64,000 bases of DNA from Pyrocephalus nanus (Eukaryota > Chordata > Aves > Passeriformes > Tyrannidae), in contig CM076262.1 in the NCBI GenBank assembly GCA_038380795.1, forward strand, positions 68,158,629 to 68,222,628. Reading direction: 5' to 3'. The translations under genes and the position numbers were made by a program. Positions 51,801 through 60,818 of the stretch are shown in pieces; positions within the stretch are counted from its first letter, which is position 1, and the number at the start of each line of letters is the position of its first letter. The notes under the pieces were generated by a model. It was not told the origin of the DNA. It was given only the letters and a program-made list of their open reading frames with translations, and searched no databases.

Positions 51801-52759
51801 AATTTATGAGTGAGTGACAAGAAATGAGGAAATCAGCCCCACTAGTTACTTGGATGTGCACAGATTCCAAAAGTTGCAACCCTTGTCCTCTTCTTCAGGC
51901 AATACTTAAATCTCCTATTATAGAGATCCTTCCTCTTTTACCAATACCAGGAACCAACAACTTAAAAGCCTACATTATTTCTATCTGTGCTCTTTACTTC
52001 AGTTGGTTTTTTTCAAGTCAGAGAAAAAAACCTCATAAGGTCACTATTCTTACCTTCAGTTTCAGCTTCTCTGTTTAGGCTGCCAATACTTTGAGGGAAT
52101 GTTTATTTGTACAGAAATCACGTTAACGTTAAAAATTGGGGCAAAAAAATCAGAAATGGGTTTCTAAGGGCCTTAGTTTAGTACCTTAGGGTACCTTTAG
52201 TTTTCTTACAGAAAGAAAACACTGCATTTTGATTAGAACTGTGTTACTACTGTTGTCCTGAATGGAATATGGTGTCTGGATAGTGAATTCCCCATTTTCA
52301 CAAAGAATTGTCTACAGTTTAAATATTGTAAACCATGTTTACTTCCACTTTTACATGTGAAAATTATCATGACCTTGCAAATGGATTGCCACAGATAGAT
52401 CTGTGCATCAACCCAAAATCTCACTGCCAGCAGAGGGATCTTCTGTAGGCTTTGGAATCCATTAGAGCACCATTCAGACTACACATGGGGGTTATACTTT
52501 AAAACTCCCAACATACAAGATATTTATTCAAGTTTCTTTTTTTCAGCTATAAATGGTTTTACAGTGTCACAATTGTGTACGTTATCCTCACACTTTGAAA
52601 ATTACTACATTTTGGGTTAGCTTCAGAAAAAAAACTTCTTTAGGGATGAAATGTAAAACCACTTCAGAAAGGACTGCAAAATGATGGGGTGGTATGGAAA
52701 CTTTGGGAAGGGAGACCTACCACCAGTGTGACTGCTGTTATCAAACAAATAGACAGAAA
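48887..52759. other. Unique noncoding DNA
   Basis: AT-rich sequence with no recognised transposon or exon. The longest frame (50822-51133, 103 codons, plus) has no domain that I can identify. Confidence 0.4.
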
Positions 52760-53060
52760 TCACAGAACCATCATAGAACCATGGAACCATTAGGGTTGAA
52801 AAAGATCATCAAGTCTACCCTGATGAGGTGCCCCATCCTCACCTTGTCCCCCAGCCCAGAGCACTGAGTGCCACAGCCAGGCCTTTCTTGGGCATCTCCA
52901 GGGGTGGGGACTCCATCGTCTCCCTGGGCAGCCCCTTCCAAGGCCTGACCACCCTTTCCATCAAGAAATTCCTCCTGATGTCCAACCTGAGCCTCTCCTG
53001 GCACAGCTTGAGGCTGTTTCCTCTCCTCCTGTCCCTTGTTCCCTGGGATGCCCCGAGCCC
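52760..53060 (-). mobile_element. CR1 LINE 3' end (antisense)
   Basis: It starts with AATCACAGAACCATCATAGA and ACCATGGAACCATTAGGGTT, the reverse complement of a CR1 3' terminus with its octamer-like repeat. It then shows CTCCAGGGGTGGGGACTCCA, CCTCCCTGGGCAGCCCCTTC type sequence and AAGAAATTCCTCCTGATGTC. It matches the copy at 28889 closely until about 53048, where the two diverge: here a GC-rich segment follows that is not CR1-like. Confidence 0.92.
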
Positions 53061-53319
53061 AGGCCTTGCACAGGAGGGCAGAGCAAACCCCAAGCTGGGG
53101 GCCCTGGTGCAGTGCTGGGTGCTGTGGGAGCAGCCAAGGCAGAGAGCACAGCGGGCACACAGCACCAACCAGCTCCAGCTGCCGGGCCCTGGAGCAGGAG
53201 ACCGGCTCTGTTCTGGGGCCCCACTCCGGCAGTAGAGCTGATGAGGCTCAGCAGGGCCTGCCCCGCACCCAGCACTGCCCCGCACGCAGCTGGCACCGGC
53301 ACGGCCGTGGTCGCTGTGA
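53061..53319. other. GC-rich segment between CR1 and SINE relics
   Basis: This is a locally GC-rich and CpG-containing stretch wedged between an antisense CR1 end and a tRNA-derived SINE. Several long frames run through it on both strands (up to 156 codons), which is expected in GC-rich DNA with few stop codons. None shows a domain, repeat pattern or splice pair I recognise. Confidence 0.4.
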
Positions 53320-53505
53320 TGTGGCAGCTCTTTGCCGAGAGCTGGAGTGGGACCACCAACTCACTTCAGACAGGCCACTAAACACCCAGCTGAGGGTAAC
53401 CACGAGGTCACTCCAACTTGGGCTGGATTCAAACTGGGGACTTGGAGGTGAAAAGGCTCTGCATTCAATTACCAGTCCCCTGAGTCATCCCATCCACCCG
53501 CTATA
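53320..53505 (-). mobile_element. Ancient tRNA-derived SINE relic
   Basis: Read on the minus strand, GGATGACTCAGGGGACTGGT is an RNA polymerase III A-box-like start. About 35 bases later CCCCAGTTTGAATCCAGCCC is a B-box-like motif (consensus GGTTCGANTCC). The spacing and order are those of a tRNA head. A non-tRNA body of about 110 bases follows toward 53320, including GTTACCCTCAGCTGGGTGTT and AAGTGAGTTGGTGGTCCCAC. The family could not be named with certainty; the head differs from the MIR head seen at 44.4 kb. Confidence 0.55.
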
Positions 53506-53999
53506 GTTAGTTCAAAGTGCTCTGGTAAGCAATATCTGAGGACATTACATGTGTACAAAAGGCTAAAAATACACGTCTAAGAAGGCAAGGAAAAGATCAG
53601 ATCACCCAAAAGTACATTTTCCTTTCTGTTTAAAAAGAAAATAGAGGAAAAAAAGAAAAAATCATTATTCTAAAACTTCCAACTTTTTTTTTCCAAATAT
53701 ATAAAAGGCTCCCCCTGCCCACACCCTGCTTTGCCATACTGATTAATTTCTTGCAAATACCTTTAGAATACTAAAGAGAGACTGTTCCTAGGAAAAAAAT
53801 AATAATATTCCTTTTACCTTTGTATTTTCTAAATAGCTAAAGCAGAACTAGAAAGAAGGAGAAAGTACTTGAGGGGAGGGGGGTGAGAAGGGTAGCAGGA
53901 ACAAAACAAAATGCTAAAAGCTGGATTAAAAAGGCCCCACGCTGAAAACACCAAGTCCCAGGGATTCCACCAGGGCTTCTCAAACGTGGGATTTGTTTG

Positions 54000-54480
54000 A
54001 AGAGCGACGCTGCCCTCTGGTCCCCCAGGATATGGCATTCTCAATGCAGCCCCGCAGGGTCACCGATCCATTTGTGTCACCTATCCCGGGATCTGACAAG
54101 TCTCCCCAGGGGCTCAGTTAAACAAGCCTCCAGTTTTTAAACAAAGTGGATTTTAATTGAGAAGCACCTGTGGTGAGAGCCTCCTGGCATTATTAAGAAG
54201 CAGATTTCTCCCAGTGAATCCGAGAGGCAGGAGTGGGGGGGATGCAGGGAGGTGGGGGCTGTCCATACGTCACACCTGCAACACAGAACCAGCCCTTTCA
54301 TAAAACCCCCTCGGAGAAATGTGTGGGATTTGCCTGCACCCCACGACGAGTGTTTTTCCCAACAAGCTGTTCCCAGGGTGCTGAAAAGCTATCATTCATG
54401 AAAATGACTGAGGGGGAAGGAGGCACCAAAGGGGAGTTCAGGAGGCCACGGGCACCAGTGGGAGCTGCAGAATGAGACCC
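54000..54480. promoter_or_regulatory. Candidate conserved enhancer block
   Basis: This is unique sequence with clustered factor-site-like words and many CpGs for the region: TTTTTAAACAAAGTGGATTT (forkhead/SOX-like, 54136-54155), TTTTAATTGAGAAGCACCTG (homeobox plus E-box), TGGCATTATTAAGAAGCAGA, CCATACGTCACACCTGCAAC (CRE-like TACGTCA plus E-box, about 54264), and TTTCATAAAACC. Frames on both strands are about 70-80 codons and show no domain. Confidence 0.3.
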
Positions 54481-55257
54481 TCTGTAAGACATGCACCTGT
54501 TCATGGCCACCACAACAGCTCAACTAGAAAGGTTGCAGTCCCAAAGTGGGGGGTGTAGAAGAAGGGGGGAAACAGGGAAAACATAATGAAAGCTTGTCCT
54601 AATATCAAAATACACATTAACCCGTGGGGTGCAGGCTCACAGCAGATGGCTGTAATTTAGAATAGAGCCCTGGCAATGAGAAGTACTCAGAACCCAGGAG
54701 GACACGTCAGACACATCCTGGTATCATCAAACAGACATAAGCTTGGGTCAAAGACTGGAATTGTACCACTTTATAAAATATGGGGCTAAAAACCCCACTT
54801 ATTAAACAAAATTTAATGTTGAGGAGTTGAGAGGAGGTGCCAAGGTCTGTCCAAACGTAGTAATCAACAACTCCTGTACACAAGAGTTTACAAGGCACGG
54901 AAAAGAGAGGGAAGTCGATGCTTGAATGCTTAGAATGACGAGGAGTGTGCTGCAGTTTTAATGACACTTTTTTTTTTGCCCTGTTTATCTAAATCAACCT
55001 CACTTCTAAGCAAAAACAGGATGTGCAGAAGAAGCACATGGTGCAGAATAAAGGGGCTAAGGAACAGAAAAACCACCCCCCTTCCCATTCAATGTCTGGG
55101 AAAACAGGATTTTTTAAATGGTTTATTAACAATTTCAGATTGCTTGGTTGTTTTGCTTTTCTTTTAAAATCACCTTGAAATAATAAGCTAATGCTTGCCA
55201 CAGTGCCTTGACCTGCAAAATTTGATTGAATTTTTTTTTTTAAACACTGACATCTTG

Positions 55258-55345
55258 GACTTAGATGGAGAGAGACTATTTACAAGAGCATGGACAGGAC
55301 AAGGGGGAATGGCTTCAAACTGACAGAGAGTAGGTTTAGATTGGA
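55258..55345 (+). mobile_element. Short CR1 LINE fragment
   Basis: GAGAGAGACTATTTACAAGA, GCATGGACAGGACAAGGGGG, AATGGCTTCAAACTGACAGA and GTAGGTTTAGATTGGATAAA match the CR1 segment just upstream of the 3' UTR. About 85 bases are kept; both ends are lost. Nine or more T residues lie immediately 5' (about 55230-55240). Confidence 0.87.
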
Positions 55346-56796
55346 TAAACTAAAGGCATTGCATAACAATTCTGCAAGTGGACAAACAGGTTGAAATAAC
55401 TCCTGAATGACAAAAGGAAAAATTCAAGCAGAAATCCCTGTTGTACAATTTTATCTCTAAATTGATGTTTGCTTGTGCTACAAAAATGAAAAGAAACTTC
55501 AAAGTTTAACATAACCATGTTATGGAAGTCATCTGAAGTTTAAACACTGCCAAGTGCAAATTATACGTGTCTTGCTCAGGAACTTCTGTGATGTCCCCAT
55601 GGCATCACCAGTGCAGCAGCAGCTGCACTTCTGAACTCAGGTGAGATGCTGTGCAGCAAAAAACCAGCACGTTAATTCTAAATGTTCCAGGTTTCCCTTT
55701 GTCTCTCCCTCCTATGAAAAGCAATGCAAAACTAGAATTCTCTGATTTATTGGTATATTTTCTCTGTACTGTTTAAATATTATAACTATTTTTTTTTCCA
55801 AATTATGTACTACTTTTAAAGTAAGCTGTAAAGCTGCAGAAAATGCTGAGCATAACTGCAGAGCATCCTTGATTCCAATAAGGACTCCAGCTTTAATGAT
55901 TCCATGACTGTATAGGGCATTTAAATGCAGTACAGAGCCAATCCTGCCCAAATTACATTTGGAAGTTGACATCTCTTTTCTCTTAGTCTGGACAGGGGAG
56001 GCTCTTCCTAAGAGACAGCAAACTTCTGCAAGTGTCCAGAGAACAGGAGGAATGATGCAAACTAACCATACTCTGTCATCTGACTGACAATGTGTTCTCC
56101 ATCTTCCAGGAGACCTGAATTCCCCCCTCTCTCACCCCTCAAGATCCATTCCCATTTGCTGCTGCCTTCTGCAGTCTGGGCAGTCCCACATCAGATGGAC
56201 ACCACCAGGCAGCTCTGAGGGAAGTGCTGGGAATCCCTCAGTTCTTGCCTTCTTTTCCAACCCCACACTAGTGAGAGGTGGAATAGGCCCTGTACAGACA
56301 CTGGATTCAAGACTGGAACATTAATTCAACAAATTTAGTAGCCCAGCTCTCAGGGCTCTCAATATATAAACTAAGGCTTTTCAGAGCTTACAATATGGCC
56401 AAATTAGGGCTGGATTATGCAGAGGATCACTCACATTTATGCTGGGAATAGATAGGTCTATAAAAAATTGATTTTAGGGATACTATTGACATTCACAGAA
56501 AACAGTGCCAGTTTCTCATCCTCATAAATTCCTGGATGTTATCACTGGGAGAGGAAGCTCCCCTGGAGAAACCAGTTAAGCCTAACGCATGAACAGCCTC
56601 CCCTGGAATGGTTTTGCCTCTGCCAAGCTCCAAGCGACTGGAGCCGGATGACCCCACGGACGGGCTCGTTGGCAGCGCCTTGGGCAGCTCGTCAGGACCC
56701 TGGACAGCACCGCAGGGATCCGGTGCCCGGCACACACGGGGATGTTCACTGCACGGGAGGATGCAGGCATTGGAAAGGGAGGGGAAAGCCAAGGGA

Positions 56797-56850
56797 ATCA
56801 GAGAAACACAGAATGGGCTGGGCTGGAAGGGCCTTAAAGCCCAGCCAGCC
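56797..56850 (-). mobile_element. CR1 LINE 3' tip (antisense)
   Basis: AGAGAAACACAGAATGGGCT and GGCTGGAAGGGCCTTAAAGC match the reverse complement of the extreme CR1 3' end (compare 57083-57135). The similarity stops after about 50 bases. Confidence 0.65.
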
Positions 56851-57082
56851 CCTCTCGCACTGTTCTTGCTCAGTGAATAACCACCCTTGTACCTGTTCCA
56901 GCTTCTCCTCTGTCCCTCACAATTACAGTCACGGGGAGCTCAGGTTCGTGCTCATGCCCAGAGCAGGGACCCTCCACTCTCTCTTTAAAGATGAATTCTC
57001 AGCACACAGGAGTTGAATTAGTCTGAACTGCAGCATGGCAATACAGGGACTTCTTGCTTTCCTAATTCCATCTGCGGTACAA

Positions 57083-57300
57083 TCATAGAATAGAATCACA
57101 AACTGGTTTGGGTTGGAAGGGATCTTAAAGATCATCTGCTTCCAACCCCTTGCCATGGGCAGGGGCACCTTCCACTGGCCCAGTTTGCTCCAAGCCCCGT
57201 CCAACCTGGCCTTGGACACTCCCAGGGATGGGGCAGCCACAGCTCTGGGCAACCTGTGCCAGGGCCTCCCCACCCTCACAGGGAGGAATTTATTCCTAAA
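57083..57300 (-). mobile_element. CR1 LINE 3' end (antisense)
   Basis: It starts with CATAGAATAGAATCACAAAC, then GGTTGGAAGGGATCTTAAAG, CTTGCCATGGGCAGGGGCAC, CCAACCTGGCCTTGGACACT and CCAGGGATGGGGCAGCCACA, ending near GGGAGGAATTTATTCCTAAA. This is a standard CR1 3' UTR on the minus strand, about 215 bases, moderately diverged. It lies about 3.3 kb beyond the ATXN10 stop, in the same orientation as that gene. Confidence 0.93.
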
Positions 57301-60083
57301 AATGCATCTTCTACATTCTTTCATAAATTTCCCCTTTTAATACAAAGAAGTCTACTCTAAGCAGACAGTGAATTCTAACCCAATGGTACAGCTCAGGCTC
57401 GGTACAAAGACTGAAAGCAATTTTGGGTATAGCCTCACATTTTCACTACTTTCTCGTTTTCAAATCAGGGGAGTTTTTTTTCAGAGTCTCACTACACAAA
57501 CACTTGCACCAACCTCAAAATACAAAATCAACTGTTAAATAAAGATTGTGACAATGGAATTAACTGCCTGGGATTTGGGTTTTGTTCCTTCTATTTAAAA
57601 ACGTATTTTACAGGTACTTTACGCAAAACAAATCTAAATTATTAGAAACAGTAAAAAAATCAGAGCTTTGCAAACATTTCAGCTTATTTCTCACAATTTG
57701 CAAGAAAGCTCTTCCAAAATCGATCCACTTATGATGAAAAACTAACTCCCTATTCCCTTTTATTAACAAATAGACCTTAAAAAAAAAATAAATCAAACAA
57801 ATCTGACCACCATTGTTTGAAAGCACTCAAAAGCAATAAGATGGTCACAAGACTTGATCTGCCTGTTCTGCCCCTTTACAAACTCACTAAAGCTTGCTTT
57901 TTATGACTGATTGCTGTGCTGTATTAATCCCTGAGCATATAAAATGAGTCTAATGGAGACTGGGACTCCATTGGGGGAGGACAGGGAACCTGTTGTGTTC
58001 CGAGAATTAATCCATCCTGGAAAATCAAAAGGCAGCCTCTCACAATACAGTAATCAGCATGTTCTCTGCTGTGAAAGCCCTACGTTTCCCTTTTAGAAAA
58101 CACAACTATTACTTCATTATGCACTGAAACACACAAAACTCTTTTATTTATTTGTGTTTGTTATTATTTGGCTTATATTTACAGGCTTGTGCATATTCCA
58201 CTGGTGAGTATACAACTGTCAAGTTAAAAAAACCACTCTGTCTATTCCCATCTGCTTAAAAGGAAAGAGGGACTCCCACTGCTTTTTCCACAACCAAAGT
58301 TCTCTCTGGATTTGCTTTGTGAACAGGATTTTAACTCTTTATCACCCTAAATAAAAGGAAATTCTTTGCATTTTTTCCTTACACAGAAAGTTCATTTTCT
58401 GTTCAGAACTATTCTATATATATTTTTTCTCAGTTTGTTAAATCATTTAACATGAGTTTCCTAAGAAGTGGCACTAAAATAAAAATGTTTGAAGCTTTAT
58501 ATTACTCAATTGAAAACAGCTTCATTTCAGATGGTGCTATATTTGATGGTCCTTTGTTAGCAGAAGTTTAACTCTTTTTTTAAAAGATGAATAATGCAGC
58601 TTTCTGAATAATGCTTTTTTAAATGTAAGAGTAGAATTTTTATATAAGCAGAATTTTTATATAAGTAGAATTTTATATATGAGCAGAATTTCCCCCCCAC
58701 TTAGAGGTGAGAAGTATGAATCTTTCACTGTGTTATGGAAATAAAGATTAAATAAACCCTACAAACCCAGCTGTAAATTTGATGTGACACACTAATGATA
58801 CTGCTAAATGAATTCTGGCCTAAACACAAGAATTAAGGCTTAAGGAAATCCTTGAGAAGCCACATGCTCAAGAAGAACCACAACCATATCCCTTTTCCTT
58901 TCAGCCAGGAAAAGGCACCCACCTGTGTAAGACACAACTTTATAAACCAGTACTTCAACACAACAGGGTTTAACACTCGACAAAATGCTCCTGTCAAAAT
59001 ATTTTTAAAAAGTAAATAAAGCTCTTTGCTTATAGTCATGTTTACTCCTTGCTTACACAAAGAATACTTCTCTCCCCATTTGTTTTTCAAGTAAAAAGTC
59101 ACTAAAAGCACCAAGAGTTAATGTCTTTGTTCCTACTGCCATTATACCTTTCTAGACCCCGTTTACCTGAGAAAGGGCAGAAGACAGCAGTGTTGGGTCC
59201 TTGCCTTGGAACCCCACAGGTGTCTAAAATCCCACTAGGCCAAATCCATAGGCCCACCAGGGCAGACACTGAGATCCTCCAGTTAACTTGAAACCATCTC
59301 AGAAGTCCCGCTCCACTCACCAGCACTTTTCAGTTCTGCTGTGGATTTCCCTCAGTTCAAAGGAATGTCTTTTTTCCATTTTTAAATCAAAAAACTGAAT
59401 TGGAGAAGCATAAAAGCTGATGCACATGGCTGAAGGCCGGCTACACACACGTGGAGTTTAAGGACATAAACTTCCCTTTCTGTTTAAGAATGGGATAAAT
59501 GCCAACAAATTAACTTTCCTGAGACCTGTGAGTTCGAGATCACTGGAGGTAATCAAATGACAGTAAGAGGACACAAGCACCAGCCATACTGAACTGCAAT
59601 TGCTGTTTTGCTCGTGCATGGAGGGTTACATTTCTTGGCTCCCAGGGCAAAGCTATGGCACACACAGAGTTAACTGTGCCCCCCATCCCAGCTTCACCCC
59701 CCTTCCCCCCATCTCATTCATGCCACATTCCACAGTGGCAGGGTCCAACAACAATATAGGAGGGTACCCAAAATGAAGAGGCAGGGCCTTCCATTCTTCT
59801 GCCTCTCTTGAATTAATTAACTGGAAATGAGTTTTGTCAATGTTTTGGAAAGGCAGAGGGGTGAAAAGAAACTCCTAGAATTAATCACAGTGAGAAACTA
59901 CCTCTTCAGCAGTCTGCCAGAGTTCAGAAAACCCATGAGAAGTGCAAAATAAAAGGAAAGTGGGCTGACTTACCCTCCAAAGGAACAAATAAAATTCAAA
60001 CAAACACCCAAGTCTCCAAAACAGAGACATGCCCCAGTGCAAAGGAATGCAGCATCTGTTGCCACAACAGCTTCAGCTTCGGT
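57301..60083. other. AT-rich DNA just beyond the ATXN10 3' end
   Basis: Unique, AT-rich sequence with the 17-bp tandem array at 58631. It offers possible distal poly-A signals for ATXN10 on the minus strand, such as AATAAA words within TTTATTTATT at about 58143. No other exon was recognised. Confidence 0.45.
58631..58691. repeat. 17-bp AT-rich tandem repeat
   Basis: Units GTAGAATTTTTATATAA (58631), GCAGAATTTTTATATAA (58648), an 18-bp variant GTAGAATTTTATATATGA (58665), and a partial GCAGAATTT (58683). The third base alternates T/C between successive units, which suggests the array grew by doubling a two-unit block. Confidence 0.88.
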
Positions 60084-60144
60084 TTTAATACACTTGTCAT
60101 GAAGACTGAAAGGTAACAAGGTAGAAAAGAAGGTTTACTAACAA

Positions 60145-60630
60145 TTTAATTACACAGAAGGCATGTTGTGTTTAATTCACTAAATATTTATGTACATCCA
60201 ACATCCCATTGATCCTTAGATAAATAGAGATATTTGAGTCTCATGACTGAAAACTTTGATTGTTTAGCCCTGACTCAGCACAGATCTTTTACACGGAAAG
60301 CACAGCCTGCAAAGAAGCTCTTTCTTTGGCAAGATTTTTAACAACAGTTATCTCCAGCAAAGGAAATTATAACAACTCAATCCTGCATCTATGACACCCT
60401 TCTACTAAGGAAACAAGAATTCCAACCCACTGACAAGAAGGACTTTGTTGCACAGGCTGATTTACCCAAGTGTTGAGGAAACACAGAGGTGTGCTTTTGT
60501 TTACAACAGTGAGGCAGAAGCATCATTTGACAGCTCTTCTGTAACACTTCCAGCAGACTGGGACTGAAAAGGAGGAAATCTTGACTGGCCGAGCAGGGGA
60601 AACTATTTTATAAAAGAAATACTCCTTGGC
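60145..60630 (-). other. ATXN10: Probable ATXN10 3' UTR
   Basis: This follows the ATXN10 stop codon on the minus strand. No canonical AATAAA is seen within 480 bases. The first variant signals on this strand are ATTAAA at 60150-60145 and again at 60089-60084, each followed by T-rich sequence that could serve as the downstream element. A perfect TGACTCAGCA (AP-1/MAF-type motif) lies at 60271-60280. The end chosen here is an estimate and cannot be fixed without transcript data. Confidence 0.35.
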
Positions 60631-60818
60631 TCAGGAGGGTTTTTTCCTGGCAGACCTCAGGATAAACCTGCCCTCCCACTTCTCCATCTCCAAGCCCATG
60701 CTCTCCAGGGCAGAGCCCTCGGCCAGCCCCTGCTCCTCCAGCCCCGCAATCAGCTCCTGGTTCCGCTCGTTCTGCTCCGTCAGATTCCGGATGGCAAAAA
60801 CTGCCCACTGGTTCACAA
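60631..60818 (-). CDS. ATXN10: ATXN10 (ataxin-10) last coding exon
   Basis: Ataxin-10 is a cytoplasmic armadillo-repeat-type protein; human ATXN10 is linked to neuronal survival and cytokinesis. On the minus strand the sequence shows a splice acceptor (TGTGCCCCCCAG, ending at 60819), two bases of a split codon (TT), 61 codons in frame, and TGA at 60633-60631. The peptide starts VNQWAVFAIRNLTEQNERNQ and ends RSARKKPS. The block W-x-x-x-AIRNL-x-E-x-N-x-x-NQ-x-x-I is the conserved C-terminal signature of the ataxin-10 family, followed by the family's GLA-x-x-S-x-L-x-x-MG-type helix. The split codon would be F, L, I or V, which fits the family's NPF/NPL just before this block. The frame is intact with no frameshift, and the exon is GC-richer and more CpG-rich than its surroundings. 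Preceding exons were not found up to 64000, so the last intron is at least 3.2 kb. The family assignment is from memory of the protein, not from a search. Confidence 0.87.

Noticed and set aside
53036..53506. 156-codon plus-strand frame and 148-codon minus-strand frame
   Set aside because: They run across an antisense CR1 end, GC-rich DNA and a SINE relic; the open frames come from base composition.
1..60000. WNT7B coding exons expected from synteny
   Set aside because: No WNT-type cysteine pattern (for example the CNCKFHWCC-type C-terminal motif) appears in any frame.
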